DNA from: Cystobacter ferrugineus | GTDB lineage: Bacteria; Myxococcota; Myxococcia; Myxococcales; Myxococcaceae | DNA: 64,000 nt | Reading direction: 5' to 3' | Assembly (NCBI RefSeq): GCF_001887355.1 | Contig: NZ_MPIN01000023.1 | Span: forward strand, 1 to 64,000 | Shown: positions 1 to 8,435 of the stretch, in pieces | Layout of the letters: each line of letters opens with the position of its first letter | How positions within the stretch are numbered: position 1 is the first letter of the stretch | The notes under the pieces: generated by a model | The model's input: the letters and a program-made list of their open reading frames with translations, nothing else | Told to the model about the DNA's origin: nothing | Database searches by the model: none | Made by a program: the position numbers and the translations under genes

Positions 1-79
1 CACCCCCTCCAGCCCCGCCCCCTCCGACGACTCCGTGGACCCGTACCTCGCGGCCGTGCGCCGGGAGATGGATCAATGA
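1..79 (+). CDS. 3' end of an upstream CDS, possibly CcmH-like
   Basis: The first 79 bases are open in one frame and end at a TGA (77-79), giving a 25-residue C-terminal tail ending REMDQ. The stop overlaps the start of the next gene as ATGA (76-79), which indicates translational coupling. Because the next gene resembles CcmI, the truncated gene could be the cytochrome c maturation protein CcmH, but too little is present to confirm this. Confidence 0.5.
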   Translation, partial: TPSSPAPSDDSVDPYLAAVRREMDQ

Positions 80-1008
80 ACCCTCCCACCAACTGGACTC
101 CTGGCCTCGCCGTGCTCGCGGTGGGCGTCATCGCCGCGGTGCTCTTCCTCCTCACCCAGCGCCGCAAGGGCGCGCCCTCCGCCTCGCGCGATGACGTGCT
201 CGAGGACCTGGAGCGGCGCTACCAGTCGCGCATCGAGCAGCTCAAGGAGCTCGCGGCGGACAAGCACGCCCTGGCACCCGAGCGCTACGAGGCGGAGCGC
301 TCCCGGCTGGAGCAGGAGGCCGTGGCCGCCCTGCGCGCCCGGGACGAGCACCTCAAGGCCCGCGACAAGGCGCCCGCTCCCTCCACGCCCGCCCCCGCGC
401 CCACGGGCTTCCTGTCGCCGCAGTTCAAGGGCGCGCTGTGGGGCGGTGGCATCGTGCTGTTCTTCGGCGTGCTCGGCTACACGCTCGTGTCCGAGCAGCA
501 CCCGCGGGGCGAGAACGAGGCGGCCACGGGCCGCGTGCCTCCGGGAGCCATGGGCTCGGCGGACGCGCAGCAGCAGGGCGCTCCCCAGATGGACTCGGAG
601 TTCCAGCAGGCCTGGGAGAAGTTGCAGAAGAATCCCGCGGACCTGGAGTCCGCGGCCATCGTGAGCCACGAGCTCATCCGCAACCAGATGTACGAGGAGG
701 CCGAGCGCGTCACCCTGCGCGCCCTGGCGGTGGATCCCTTCAACGTGGAGCTGCGCGTGCACCAGAGCGTGCTCCAGGCCGTGCGGGGTGACGAGGCCGG
801 CGCGCGGCGCGAGCTGCTGCGGTTGTCGGACACCTATCCGGACGCGCAGGAGGGACTGCTCTTCCTCGGCGCCCTCGCCATGAAGCAGGGCGACAAGGCC
901 GCGGCCCTGGATGCCTTCGAGCGCTTCGCGGTCGAGGTGCCCAGCAGCATGCACCCGCCGCCCCTGCTCGCCGCCATCCAGCAGTTGCGCACCGAGCTGG
1001 GCCGCTAG
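76..1008 (+). CDS. CcmI-like membrane-anchored TPR protein
   Basis: This 310-residue protein has a transmembrane helix at about residues 8-26, a basic/acidic helical stretch with a YQSRIEQL...LAPERYEAER pattern like the conserved N-terminal region of CcmI, a second helix at about 120-137, and a TPR-like helical domain from about 165 to the end. CcmI proteins present apocytochrome c to the haem ligase complex at the membrane. The ATGA overlap with the upstream gene fits a ccm operon. Family membership is inferred from the architecture; it could also be a generic TPR membrane protein. Confidence 0.6.
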   Translation: MNPPTNWTPGLAVLAVGVIAAVLFLLTQRRKGAPSASRDDVLEDLERRYQSRIEQLKELAADKHALAPERYEAERSRLEQEAVAALRARDEHLKARDKAPAPSTPAPAPTGFLSPQFKGALWGGGIVLFFGVLGYTLVSEQHPRGENEAATGRVPPGAMGSADAQQQGAPQMDSEFQQAWEKLQKNPADLESAAIVSHELIRNQMYEEAERVTLRALAVDPFNVELRVHQSVLQAVRGDEAGARRELLRLSDTYPDAQEGLLFLGALAMKQGDKAAALDAFERFAVEVPSSMHPPPLLAAIQQLRTELGR

Positions 1009-1126
1009 GCCCGGGCCGCATCGGTCCGAGTCCCGACAGTCAGGACAAGGCCGAGAGCGGGCACTGACCCGAAAAAATGGGGGCCCGTCTCTCTCTCCTC
1101 GGTATTTCCATCCGAGGAGTGTGGAC

Positions 1127-2710
1127 ATGGCCGTTTCACCCCGGCAGAGCGCATCCCGCTCAGGGTTTCTTTGTCTCGTCGCCATCGCGGTGCTGGGTCT
1201 GGTGCCCGCGCTGGCCCAGGCCGCGGATCGCGGCGCCTGGGCGCCGAACGTCAGCTACGCGCAGAGCGACATCGTGACGTATGGCGGCAAGGGCTATGAC
1301 TGCCGCCAGGCCCACACGTCGCTGCCCGGCTGGGAGCCGCCCTATGTCGCGGCCCTGTGGACGGAGCGCACGGGCACGCCGCCGCCGACGGATGTACAGG
1401 CCCCCTCGACGCCCACGGGACTGACCTCCACGGGCAAGACGTCCTCCAGCGTGTCGCTCACGTGGACGGCCTCCTCGGACAACGTGGGCGTCACCGGCTA
1501 CGAGGTGTTCGTCAGCGGCTCCGCGGCCGCGGCGGCCACCACCACGGCCACGAGCGCGACGGTGTCCGGCCTGCAGGCCAACACGACGTACACCTTCACC
1601 GTGAAGGCCCGTGACGCCGCCGGCAACCGCTCCGCCGCCAGCTCCGCCCACAGCACGACCACGTCTCCGGTGACGGATCCCCCCCTGCCGCCCCCGGGTG
1701 ACGTTCCCAGCAAGATCCTCGTGGGCTACTGGCACAACTTCGACAACGGCTCGGGCTTCATCCGGCTGCGCAATGTCTCCACCAAGTGGGACGTCATCAA
1801 CGTCTCCTTCGCCGAGCCGACCAATGGCTCCACCGGCGGCACCATCGGCTTCACGCCCTACGGCACCTCCGAGGCGGACTTCAAGGCGGACGTCGCCTAC
1901 CTCAAGAGCCTGGGCAAGAAGGTCATCATCTCCATCGGCGGTGCCAACGGCCAGGTGCGGCTGGAGACGACCGGGGCGCGTGATGCCTTCGTCAACTCCA
2001 TGCGCTCCATCATCGAGAAGTACGGCTTCGATGGCATGGACATCGACTTCGAGGGGCACTCGCTGTCCATCAACCCCGGGGACGCGGACTTCAAGAACCC
2101 GAAGACGCCCGTGGTGGTCAACCTCATCTCCGCCATCCGCACCCTGCGCAACCACTTCGGCTCGAAGTTCCTGCTCACCATGGCGCCCGAGACGTTCTTC
2201 GTGCAGCTCGGCTACGCGTTCTACGGCGGCACCTGCTCCGGCTGTGACACCCGCGCCGGAGCCTATCTGCCCGTGCTCTACGCCGTGCGCGACATCCTGA
2301 GCTGGCTCCAGGTCCAGGACTACAACTCCGGCCCCATCATCGGGCTGGATGACCAGTACCACAACATGGGCAACGCGGACTTCCACGTGGCCATGACGGA
2401 CATGCTGCTCACGGGCTTCCCCGTGGGGCGCAACGCGAGCAACGTCTTCCCCGCGCTCCGTCCGGATCAGGTGGTCATCGGCCTGCCCGCCAATGGCAAC
2501 GCGGGCGGCGGCTACACGACGCCCGCCGAGGTCCAGCGCGCCGTGAACGCCCTCGTCAAGGGCACCTCCATCGGCACGTACACCGTGCGCAGCTCACCCG
2601 CCAACAACAAGAGCTTCCGCGGCCTCATGTCCTGGTCGGTGAACTGGGATGCCTTCGCCAACTACGAGTTCACCAACAACCACCGGCCCTATCTCGACTC
2701 GCTGAAGTAG
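1127..2710 (+). CDS. Secreted GH18 chitinase with CBM5/12 and FnIII domains
   Basis: The 527-residue product hydrolyses beta-1,4 chitin outside the cell. It has a signal peptide (residues 1 to about 33, ending AQA-A), a chitin-binding CBM5/12 module rich in Trp and Tyr (about 33-80), a fibronectin type III domain (about 92-175) and a GH18 barrel to the C-terminus. The catalytic motif DGMDIDFE lies at residues 302-309, with Glu309 as the expected acid. The ATG at 1127 is chosen because GAGGAG lies about 7 nt upstream and a good signal peptide follows. Upstream in-frame starts would fuse non-secretory sequence. It appears monocistronic and ends in a strong hairpin. Confidence 0.95.
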   Translation: MAVSPRQSASRSGFLCLVAIAVLGLVPALAQAADRGAWAPNVSYAQSDIVTYGGKGYDCRQAHTSLPGWEPPYVAALWTERTGTPPPTDVQAPSTPTGLTSTGKTSSSVSLTWTASSDNVGVTGYEVFVSGSAAAAATTTATSATVSGLQANTTYTFTVKARDAAGNRSAASSAHSTTTSPVTDPPLPPPGDVPSKILVGYWHNFDNGSGFIRLRNVSTKWDVINVSFAEPTNGSTGGTIGFTPYGTSEADFKADVAYLKSLGKKVIISIGGANGQVRLETTGARDAFVNSMRSIIEKYGFDGMDIDFEGHSLSINPGDADFKNPKTPVVVNLISAIRTLRNHFGSKFLLTMAPETFFVQLGYAFYGGTCSGCDTRAGAYLPVLYAVRDILSWLQVQDYNSGPIIGLDDQYHNMGNADFHVAMTDMLLTGFPVGRNASNVFPALRPDQVVIGLPANGNAGGGYTTPAEVQRAVNALVKGTSIGTYTVRSSPANNKSFRGLMSWSVNWDAFANYEFTNNHRPYLDSLK

Positions 2711-2718
2711 CACCCGGG

Positions 2719-2744
2719 GGGCGGGCCCGGCCCCGGGCCCGCCC
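2719..2744 (+). terminator. Strong hairpin after the chitinase
   Basis: A perfect 12-bp inverted repeat, GGGCGGGCCCGG (2719-2730) and CCGGGCCCGCCC (2733-2744), with a 2-nt gap, begins 9 nt after the chitinase stop. There is no T-run, so it may act as a factor-assisted terminator or an mRNA 3' stabiliser. Confidence 0.6.
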
Positions 2745-2747
2745 TGA

Positions 2748-2875
2748 CTCAAAGACAGCCCAGCTCCATCCCGCGAAGAACCGCCTGGGTGCGGTCCCGC
2801 CCCCCCCCAGCCTGGCGAGGATGTTGGACGTCTGGTTCTTCACCGTCCCCTCGGCGCTCCCCAGAGCCTCGGCGA
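2748..2875 (-). pseudogene. Remnant of the 3' end of a LuxR/NarL response-regulator gene
   Basis: About 128 bp match the last ~126 bp of the intact regulator gene at 4452-5093, starting one base before the shared stop codon. I count about ten substitutions and a 2-nt expansion of a C-run that destroys the frame, so identity is about 90 percent. The part copied encodes the DNA-binding helix and C-terminus. The copy is in the same orientation as the intact gene and lies on the far side of the toxin/immunity pair. It is a non-functional fragment that forms a direct repeat around the pair. Confidence 0.85.
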
Positions 2876-2904
2876 GTCTTCACGGAGGCCACGCACAGGA
2901 GCTG

Positions 2905-3639
2905 TCAGGAGGGCGGGGCACCGAGGGTCCGGAGGAAGTCTTCCACCGTGGTGGAGGGATGAAGGGTGATGAAGTGGTTGTCGCCGGAGACGGAGACTTG
3001 CTCGGCCACCAAGATGGAACGGCACCAGAGCGAGAATTCAGCGCAGTCGCGCGGATCCCCCGTGAAGTCGAGGCTGGGCACCGGGCAGTAGAGGGAGCCG
3101 ATCAGGGTGGAGTGCTTCATCGGCACCTGGAAGGAGGCAGGCCTGGGCTCGTGGCTCTCCGTCTTGAGTTGGACCTGAGCGCTGGGCCAACGAAGAAGCA
3201 GGAGTCGAGCGAACTCGTGGGCAGCCAGTGTCCACTGAGGCCTGGCGATGAGAGAATAGTTCTTCCACCCTGGGGGAGGAGGGACGTAGTCGAACAGGCG
3301 GAAGATGTCGGAAGACGAGGTGTCAGGCCTCAAGTCGAGCTGGCCGCTCACCCCCTCGTCGCAGAAGTGGAGGCGCTCGGCCTCGGGGACAAAGGAGCGA
3401 ACCCAAAGCGAGAACTCGGCGATGTCACGAATGTCCGCGCTGAAGGAGATGCACTCACCATCCCGGTGCATGGCGCCGTGGAGCGTGGAATGAGCCATGG
3501 GCAGCTCGAACTCGAAGCAAGAGATACTCTCGGGATTTGTCTCCTGGAAAATGGCGCCGGGCCAACGTGCGAGCAGCCTCCGGGTGAGATCCCCGGCGGA
3601 GAATCGCCAATCCGAAAGCATGATGAGGAAGTATTTCAT
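2905..3639 (-). CDS. Imm52-like immunity protein with two tandem domains
   Basis: This 244-residue soluble protein is encoded directly after a Tox-REase-5-like toxin, with ATGA overlap at 3636-3639, so it is probably the cognate immunity protein. It contains an internal duplication: residues about 10-95 and 130-215 align with shared elements such as RWP, a PM(A/K)HSTL motif and D-x-R-D-x-AEFSLW. Imm52 proteins are commonly found beside Tox-REase-5 toxins. The Imm52 assignment rests on this pairing and on remembered family features, not on a search. The gene ends 29 nt from the regulator remnant. Confidence 0.65.
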   Translation of the reverse strand: MKYFLIMLSDWRFSAGDLTRRLLARWPGAIFQETNPESISCFEFELPMAHSTLHGAMHRDGECISFSADIRDIAEFSLWVRSFVPEAERLHFCDEGVSGQLDLRPDTSSSDIFRLFDYVPPPPGWKNYSLIARPQWTLAAHEFARLLLLRWPSAQVQLKTESHEPRPASFQVPMKHSTLIGSLYCPVPSLDFTGDPRDCAEFSLWCRSILVAEQVSVSGDNHFITLHPSTTVEDFLRTLGAPPS

Positions 3640-4358
3640 GGAGCCCTCCCTCCCGTGATGACGCGGACTCTTCCCGGAATGTTGAGCCGCTTCATGAGAG
3701 ACGCGAAATGGCTCGCTGCCTCCACATTGTTGGTAATGTCTTCGAGACCCGCCGCTGGAGTCTCTGAATCCTTGAGGATGGCTGCATACCTCTCGAATTC
3801 ATCGCCCACCTCCTTGCGAATCTTGGCTCGGATGACCTCGGGGCACTTCGAACCTTCGATGAAGGGGCTGGTCACGGCGTCCTTGATATACTTGACCTCG
3901 ACGAGATGAGCGTCAGGGTGGTTGACGCCGTCAGCCCAGATTCGGGCACCGCCCCCTTGCACGAGAAATTCTTCTTCCCCAGCGTGAGTCCGTTGGAATC
4001 TTCTCGCGAGATCATCGCCCGTTGCCAACCCCAGGAGGATGATGCCGAGGGTCGCCAGCGCTGCATCCACGCCCTCTCCCACGACGGGGACCCCCTGACT
4101 GGCCAGCCAGATGCCGGAGAGGGCACTCATGGCGGCGAGATTCTCTGGAGTGAGCAGAACCCGAGCTTCTCGGAGTGTCGCGCCGGGGACCCCCGCCAGC
4201 CCGAGAGCGAACGAGCGGCACAGCTTCTCCGAGGCAGCCATTTGTGCGACCGGGACCGACGCCGTGCCGCACAGCGCCTCCGGCAGTGAGTTGGCCAAGG
4301 AGGGGGTGGCCAGCCCAAGGGTGAGGCAAAGGAAAAGGACTCGCAAAAACGACTCCAT
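3636..4358 (-). CDS. Secreted restriction-endonuclease-fold toxin (Tox-REase-5-like)
   Basis: The 240-residue protein starts with a signal peptide (residues 1 to about 22, ending SLA-N). A small helical region with hydrophobic segments follows (about 60-112), then a C-terminal domain from about 130. That domain contains GGGARIWADGV, LVEVKYIKD and PFIEGSKCPEVIRAKI. The VEVKYI segment resembles the ExK part of PD-(D/E)xK nucleases, and the domain matches what I know of Tox-REase-5. It is predicted to cleave nucleic acid after delivery to a target cell. It is translationally coupled to the following immunity gene. Confidence 0.7.
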   Translation of the reverse strand: MESFLRVLFLCLTLGLATPSLANSLPEALCGTASVPVAQMAASEKLCRSFALGLAGVPGATLREARVLLTPENLAAMSALSGIWLASQGVPVVGEGVDAALATLGIILLGLATGDDLARRFQRTHAGEEEFLVQGGGARIWADGVNHPDAHLVEVKYIKDAVTSPFIEGSKCPEVIRAKIRKEVGDEFERYAAILKDSETPAAGLEDITNNVEAASHFASLMKRLNIPGRVRVITGGRAP

Positions 4359-4451
4359 TCATGAAGTACGACAAGCCCCAAGCCAAGTGTCAATGGATGA
4401 GAGTGGGTGCCCGAGTCGCAACGAGCATTGCGCCCGGGCCGCAGTCCCCCC

Positions 4452-5093
4452 TCAAAGACAGCCCAGCTCCATGCCCCGGAGAACGGCCTGGGTCCGGTCC
4501 CGGACCCCCAGCTTGGCGAGGATGTTGGACGTCTGGTTCTTCACCGTGCCCTCGGCGGTCCCCAGCGCCTCGGCGATCTCCCGGTTGCTCAGGCCCCGGG
4601 CGATGAGGCGCAGCACCTCCAGCTCCCGGCGGGTGAGCTCCTCCGGGTGCTCCGCGTGGGGAAAGTCCCGCGGCAGCTCCGCGACTCCACGCGACACCTG
4701 CCCGGGCAGTCCGGGTGGAGGCAACGTCTCCCCGCCCGCCACCCGATGGAGCGCCTCGGCGAGTTGATCGCGCGTCACGTCCTTGAGCAGGAAACCCTGG
4801 ACCCCCACGCGCAGCGCCTCCCGCAGCACCGCGTCCTCATCGAACGTGGTGAGCAACACCACGCGCCGGTGCGGATCCGTGCGCCGCAGCGCGCGCAACG
4901 CCTCCAGTCCGCCCATCCGCGGCATCCGCACGTCCATCAACACGACGTCTGGATCCAGCTCGGCCACGAGCCGCAGGGCCTCGTTCCCATCCGCCGCCTC
5001 CCCGACAATCCGCAGGTCCGGGGTGAGATCCAACAGGCTGCGAATGCCCTCGCGCACCAGCGCATGGTCATCCGCCAGGACGATGCGGATCAT
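4452..5093 (-). CDS. NarL/LuxR-family response regulator
   Basis: The 213-residue protein has a receiver domain (residues 1 to about 120, acidic pair Asp8/Asp9, phosphoacceptor Asp54 in VVLMDVRMP, Lys near 104) and a C-terminal LuxR helix-turn-helix (about 148-205, with LTRRELEVLRLIARGLSNREIA). It should bind DNA when phosphorylated by the kinase encoded immediately upstream, whose stop overlaps this start (ATGA, 5090-5093). The MIRIVLADD start is chosen over an upstream one because of that overlap and the family start. The 3' end of the gene is duplicated at 2748-2875. Confidence 0.92.
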   Translation of the reverse strand: MIRIVLADDHALVREGIRSLLDLTPDLRIVGEAADGNEALRLVAELDPDVVLMDVRMPRMGGLEALRALRRTDPHRRVVLLTTFDEDAVLREALRVGVQGFLLKDVTRDQLAEALHRVAGGETLPPPGLPGQVSRGVAELPRDFPHAEHPEELTRRELEVLRLIARGLSNREIAEALGTAEGTVKNQTSNILAKLGVRDRTQAVLRGMELGCL

Positions 5094-6223
5094 CCCTGGG
5101 CCCCTCGCGTGGGCAGCCACGCCACCAGCTCCACGCCCCTCTGGGCCGCCAGACGCCACTCCAAGCGCCCTCCGAGCTGGGTGAAGCGCTCGCGCATGCC
5201 CGTGAGTCCCGCGCCGGGCTCGAGCGCCGTCGCGCCCACGCCGTCATCCCTCGCGTGAAGCTGGAGCGCGCCCTCCTGGGTGGGCACCACGTCGATCCAC
5301 AAGTGGTGCGCGGAGGCGTGGCGCAGCGTGTTGGTGATGACCTCCTGCACACAGCGCAGCAGACAGTGGGCCGTGGCGGGCTCGGTGACGGAGAGTCCCT
5401 CCGGCACCTGGAGATGCACCTCGAGCCCGGGCACCTCGCGCGTCAGATCGGCCAGGGCCGGGCCGAGCTGGAGCGGTCCCTCGCGCAAGGAGGACACCAC
5501 CTCGCGCACCTCGCGCAGGAGCGTCCGGGCGACCTTCTGGGCCCGGCGCACGTGCTCGAGCCCCGGACCCTCCACGGAATGCGAGGCCGCCTCGATGTTG
5601 AGCGAGAGGGCCGTGAGGTGGTGGCCGAGCGAGTCGTGCAGCTCCCGCGCGATACGCAGCCGCTCCTGTTCACGCTCCCGCTCGGCGAGCAGTTCCTGGG
5701 CGGCCTCGAGCCGCGCATGCACCCGGGCCAGTTCCCGGCGCGCGTTCAGCTCGCACTGCTGGATGTGGGCCGCGGTGGCGGTGAACACCAGCAAGCCCGC
5801 GTAGCCGGCCGCCGACGCCAGCGCATCCAGGGGTGGGTACAGGACGAGGTAGACGGCCAGGCTCGCGAGGACCAGCCCCGAGCACCACAGGAGGGTGGAC
5901 CGCGAGGACAGGAACATGGGCGCCTGTCCGGAGATGATGGAGAGCAGCGCCCCCTCGAAGCCCGAGGCGCCGGTGGCGATCACCACCAGCGCCGCGACCG
6001 TCTGGGCCGCCAGAAGGCAGACCCGGGGACGGCTCCCCTGGCGCACGTTGAGCCAGAAAGCCGCGCCAAAGGAGGCGAAGGCGACGAACCACACGAGCAC
6101 GGAGGTGTTGGTCAGGTGCTGGGGCGTGAGGTTCATGACCACGAGTCCCTGCACTCCCACCACGCTCCAGGTCAGCAGCGCGGAGACGAACAGGAGCGGA
6201 TGGAAGATCGAGGGCGACCGCAT
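5090..6223 (-). CDS. Membrane sensor histidine kinase, HisKA_3 (NarX/DesK) type
   Basis: The 377-residue kinase has five or six membrane helices in residues 8-154 and no large extracytoplasmic domain. A coiled coil (about 160-190), a HisKA_3 dimerisation domain with ARELHDSLGHHL (phospho-His at 195) and a HATPase domain with NTLRHA and DDGVGA follow. It should autophosphorylate and pass phosphate to the regulator encoded downstream, with which it forms a two-gene operon. The signal is unknown; the compact multi-helix sensor suggests a membrane-associated stimulus. Confidence 0.9.
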   Translation of the reverse strand: MRSPSIFHPLLFVSALLTWSVVGVQGLVVMNLTPQHLTNTSVLVWFVAFASFGAAFWLNVRQGSRPRVCLLAAQTVAALVVIATGASGFEGALLSIISGQAPMFLSSRSTLLWCSGLVLASLAVYLVLYPPLDALASAAGYAGLLVFTATAAHIQQCELNARRELARVHARLEAAQELLAEREREQERLRIARELHDSLGHHLTALSLNIEAASHSVEGPGLEHVRRAQKVARTLLREVREVVSSLREGPLQLGPALADLTREVPGLEVHLQVPEGLSVTEPATAHCLLRCVQEVITNTLRHASAHHLWIDVVPTQEGALQLHARDDGVGATALEPGAGLTGMRERFTQLGGRLEWRLAAQRGVELVAWLPTRGAQG

Positions 6224-6311
6224 GGGGGGCGCCCAGTCTACGAGCCCGGGCCGCCCAGGTCATCGCGAGAACCCTCGTCCAGGCGGGGCCGTTTTTTCCA
6301 ATGTCCCCCTC

Positions 6312-6427
6312 TCAGTAGGTGACGAAGAGGGGCCGCTGCGCCGTGTTGAAGATGTCGGGATAGAGGGCGATGAAGATGAACCGAGCAACGCGACCATTCC
6401 AACGGCAATCGTTCCAAGCATGCGCAT
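6312..6427 (-). pseudogene. Remnant of a paralogue of the secreted protein at 10157-10795
   Basis: The minus strand carries the start of a signal peptide, MRMLGTIAVGMVA, nearly identical to that of the 10157-10795 protein. It is followed directly, in a shifted frame, by a C-terminal tail ending RPLFVTY that matches the paralogue's PPQIVTY end. About 180 central codons are missing. The leader DNA upstream of the start is also alike in the two copies. This is an internally deleted, frameshifted gene. Confidence 0.7.
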
Positions 6428-6624
6428 GAGCGCGGTCTCCTCTGGGGGGAGTCCGCGGACCCTACACAGCTCGAGACATGGGCCGCATGTGCCGGAAGTC
6501 ACGTGGGACAACGGCCCCGGCCTCGGCTCGCTGGAAGATGCGTCCAGGAAGCCAGGGGACAACCTGGGCTCGTGGACAAAGGCCAGGGTTGATTCGGAGG
6601 GACGTCGTGGGTATCAGGCGCACC
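6428..6624. other. Intergenic region upstream of the first GH3 gene
   Basis: No gene is supported here. It holds the decayed leader of the remnant at 6312-6427, a copy of the short motif GCCGGAAGTCACGTGGG near 6489, and about 90 bp resembling the region just upstream of the second GH3 gene. That resemblance indicates the GH3 duplication included upstream DNA. I could not place a promoter. Confidence 0.5.
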
Positions 6625-8313
6625 ATGTCCTCCGCCCCCTGGCTCCTCCAACTCGCCAGCCACCTCTCGCGAGCCGCGGGGCGTCGCGGAATGCAGCACT
6701 TCACCGAGCAGGTGCACCACGCCGCGCGCGTGAACACGGACACCCTGCTCGCCATCCTCCACCACAACCAGGACACGGACTTCGGCCGGCGGCATGGCTT
6801 CGCCTCGCTGCGCACCGTGGAGGACTTCCAGCGGGCCCTGCCCGTCAGTACCTACGAGCCCTTCCAGCCCTACATGGAGCGCATCGCCCGCGGCGAGCAG
6901 AACGTGCTCACCGCCGACCGGGTGGAATACCTGGGCATCACCTCGGGCACCACCGGTCAGAACAAGCTGCTCCCCGTCACCCGGCCCCACCTGCGGCACA
7001 TCCAGCGCGCGAGCGCGATCAGCCTCGCCGTGGTGGCCGAGAAGGTACCTGCCGCCCAACATCCCGTTCGCGGCATGATCCTCATGAACGCCGAGCTGCG
7101 CGAGCGCACCGAGGGCGGGCTGCTGACGGGCGCGCTCACCGCCATCGCCACCCAGTCCCTGGGCCGCGTCGCGACCCTCGCGCTCACCTCGCCGCCGGAT
7201 GCCTTCTCCATGCGCTCGCACGCCGATGCGCTCTACCTGCACCTGCTCTTCGGCCTGCGCGAGCGCCAGCTCGGCTACCTCATGGCCCCCTTCGCCACGG
7301 GGCTGCTGGACATGGTGCACCTGCTGGAGCAGCGCTGGCAGGACCTGATGGAAGACCTCTCCCACGGCGTGGTGCGCCCGGCGCTCGACCTGGAGCCGAA
7401 GCAGCGCCGCCGCCTCCAATCCCGCCTGCGCCCCGATCCCCAGCGCGTCGAGGAGCTGTCCCGGGTGCTCGAGCAGGGTCCCCACGGCCTCTTGCGCCGG
7501 CTGTGGCCAGGGCTCGCCTTCGCCACCTCCATCACCGGGGCCGGCTTCTCCCTCTACACCCAGCAGCTCGCCCCCTACCTCGAGGGCGTGCCCCTGTACC
7601 CCTCCAACTACATCAGCACCGAGTCGACCCTGGGCGTGGCCCTCGAGCTCGAGCAGGCCGTCTACTGCCTGCTGGTGGGCGCGGCCTTCTTCGAGTTCAT
7701 CCCCGAGCAGGAGCTGGACGCGAAGTCTCCCCCCACCCTGCTGCCCGAGCAGCTCGTGGAAGGCGAGGCCTACGAGCTGGTGCTGACGACCCAGGCGGGC
7801 CTGTACCGCTACCGCCTGGGGGACGTGGTGCGCATCGTGGGCCGCTACCACCAGGCGCCTCTGATGGAGTTCCTCTACCGGCGTAGCGCGCTGCTCAACC
7901 TCATGGGGGAGAAGACCTCGGAGCACGCCGCGCGCCTCGCCCTGGAGCAGGCGCTGGCCACCGAGGGTCTCTTGCCCGCCGACTACAGCGTGGTGGAGGA
8001 GACGGAGACCTTCCCCGGGCGCTATACCTTCTTCGTCGAGCTCCAGGACGCCGCGCGACCCCTCGGGGAGCCGGAGCAGCTCAACCGGGCGCTGGAAGAG
8101 GCGCTGTGCCGGACCAATCCCACCTACGAGCAGAACCGCCGCACCGAGCGGCTGGGCCCCACGCTGCTGCACCGGGTGGCGCCCGGCACCTTCCAGGCCC
8201 TGCGTGAGGTGCTCGTGCGGCGCGGGGCCTCACCCACCCAGGTCAAGGTCCCCCGGGTGGTGCGGGACGCGGAGCTGCAGGGCTTGTTGCGGCAGCGCCG
8301 CGTCACGGGCTGA
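6625..8313 (+). CDS. GH3-family acyl-adenylating enzyme, copy 1
   Basis: The 562-residue protein belongs to the GH3 branch of the ANL adenylating superfamily; plant members conjugate amino acids to acyl hormones. Visible motifs are the ATP-binding loop GITSGTTGQ (residues 103-111), LYPSNYISTE in the middle, and YRYRLGDVVRIVGRYH near residue 390. The ATG at 6625 (MSSAPWL) matches the start of the tandem copy and excludes low-quality upstream sequence. No clear Shine-Dalgarno is present. The bacterial substrate is unknown. The protein is very similar to the next gene and exactly equal in length. Confidence 0.88.
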   Translation: MSSAPWLLQLASHLSRAAGRRGMQHFTEQVHHAARVNTDTLLAILHHNQDTDFGRRHGFASLRTVEDFQRALPVSTYEPFQPYMERIARGEQNVLTADRVEYLGITSGTTGQNKLLPVTRPHLRHIQRASAISLAVVAEKVPAAQHPVRGMILMNAELRERTEGGLLTGALTAIATQSLGRVATLALTSPPDAFSMRSHADALYLHLLFGLRERQLGYLMAPFATGLLDMVHLLEQRWQDLMEDLSHGVVRPALDLEPKQRRRLQSRLRPDPQRVEELSRVLEQGPHGLLRRLWPGLAFATSITGAGFSLYTQQLAPYLEGVPLYPSNYISTESTLGVALELEQAVYCLLVGAAFFEFIPEQELDAKSPPTLLPEQLVEGEAYELVLTTQAGLYRYRLGDVVRIVGRYHQAPLMEFLYRRSALLNLMGEKTSEHAARLALEQALATEGLLPADYSVVEETETFPGRYTFFVELQDAARPLGEPEQLNRALEEALCRTNPTYEQNRRTERLGPTLLHRVAPGTFQALREVLVRRGASPTQVKVPRVVRDAELQGLLRQRRVTG

Positions 8314-8435
8314 AGGGACAAGCCCTCCTCCCCATCGACTCCTGAAGGAGTTGTTCAGGATGCCAGGAGGTCACCTGGGCTCGCGGAAGACGACCAGGGT
8401 TGCCTCCACTCGTGCGCCATGGGATCAGGCGCGCC

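Larger units (their letters stand above)
2748..4450 (-). mobile_element. Candidate toxin/immunity cassette flanked by a gene 3'-end duplication
   Basis: The region between the decayed regulator 3' end (2748-2875) and the stop codon of the intact regulator (4452) contains only a toxin and its immunity gene. The two copies of the regulator 3' end form a direct repeat. This resembles insertion at a gene 3' end in which the gene stays intact on one side and a displaced 3' end is left on the other. No integrase or transposase is present, so the mechanism is inferred. Confidence 0.5.

Noticed and set aside
911-1126. Extended N-terminus of the chitinase overlapping the CcmI-like gene
   Set aside because: It would put 72 non-secretory residues before a good signal peptide; the 1127 ATG has a ribosome site.
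3300-4450. Integrase, transposase or terminal inverted repeats in the toxin cassette
   Set aside because: None was found; only the direct repeat of the regulator 3' end marks the edges.
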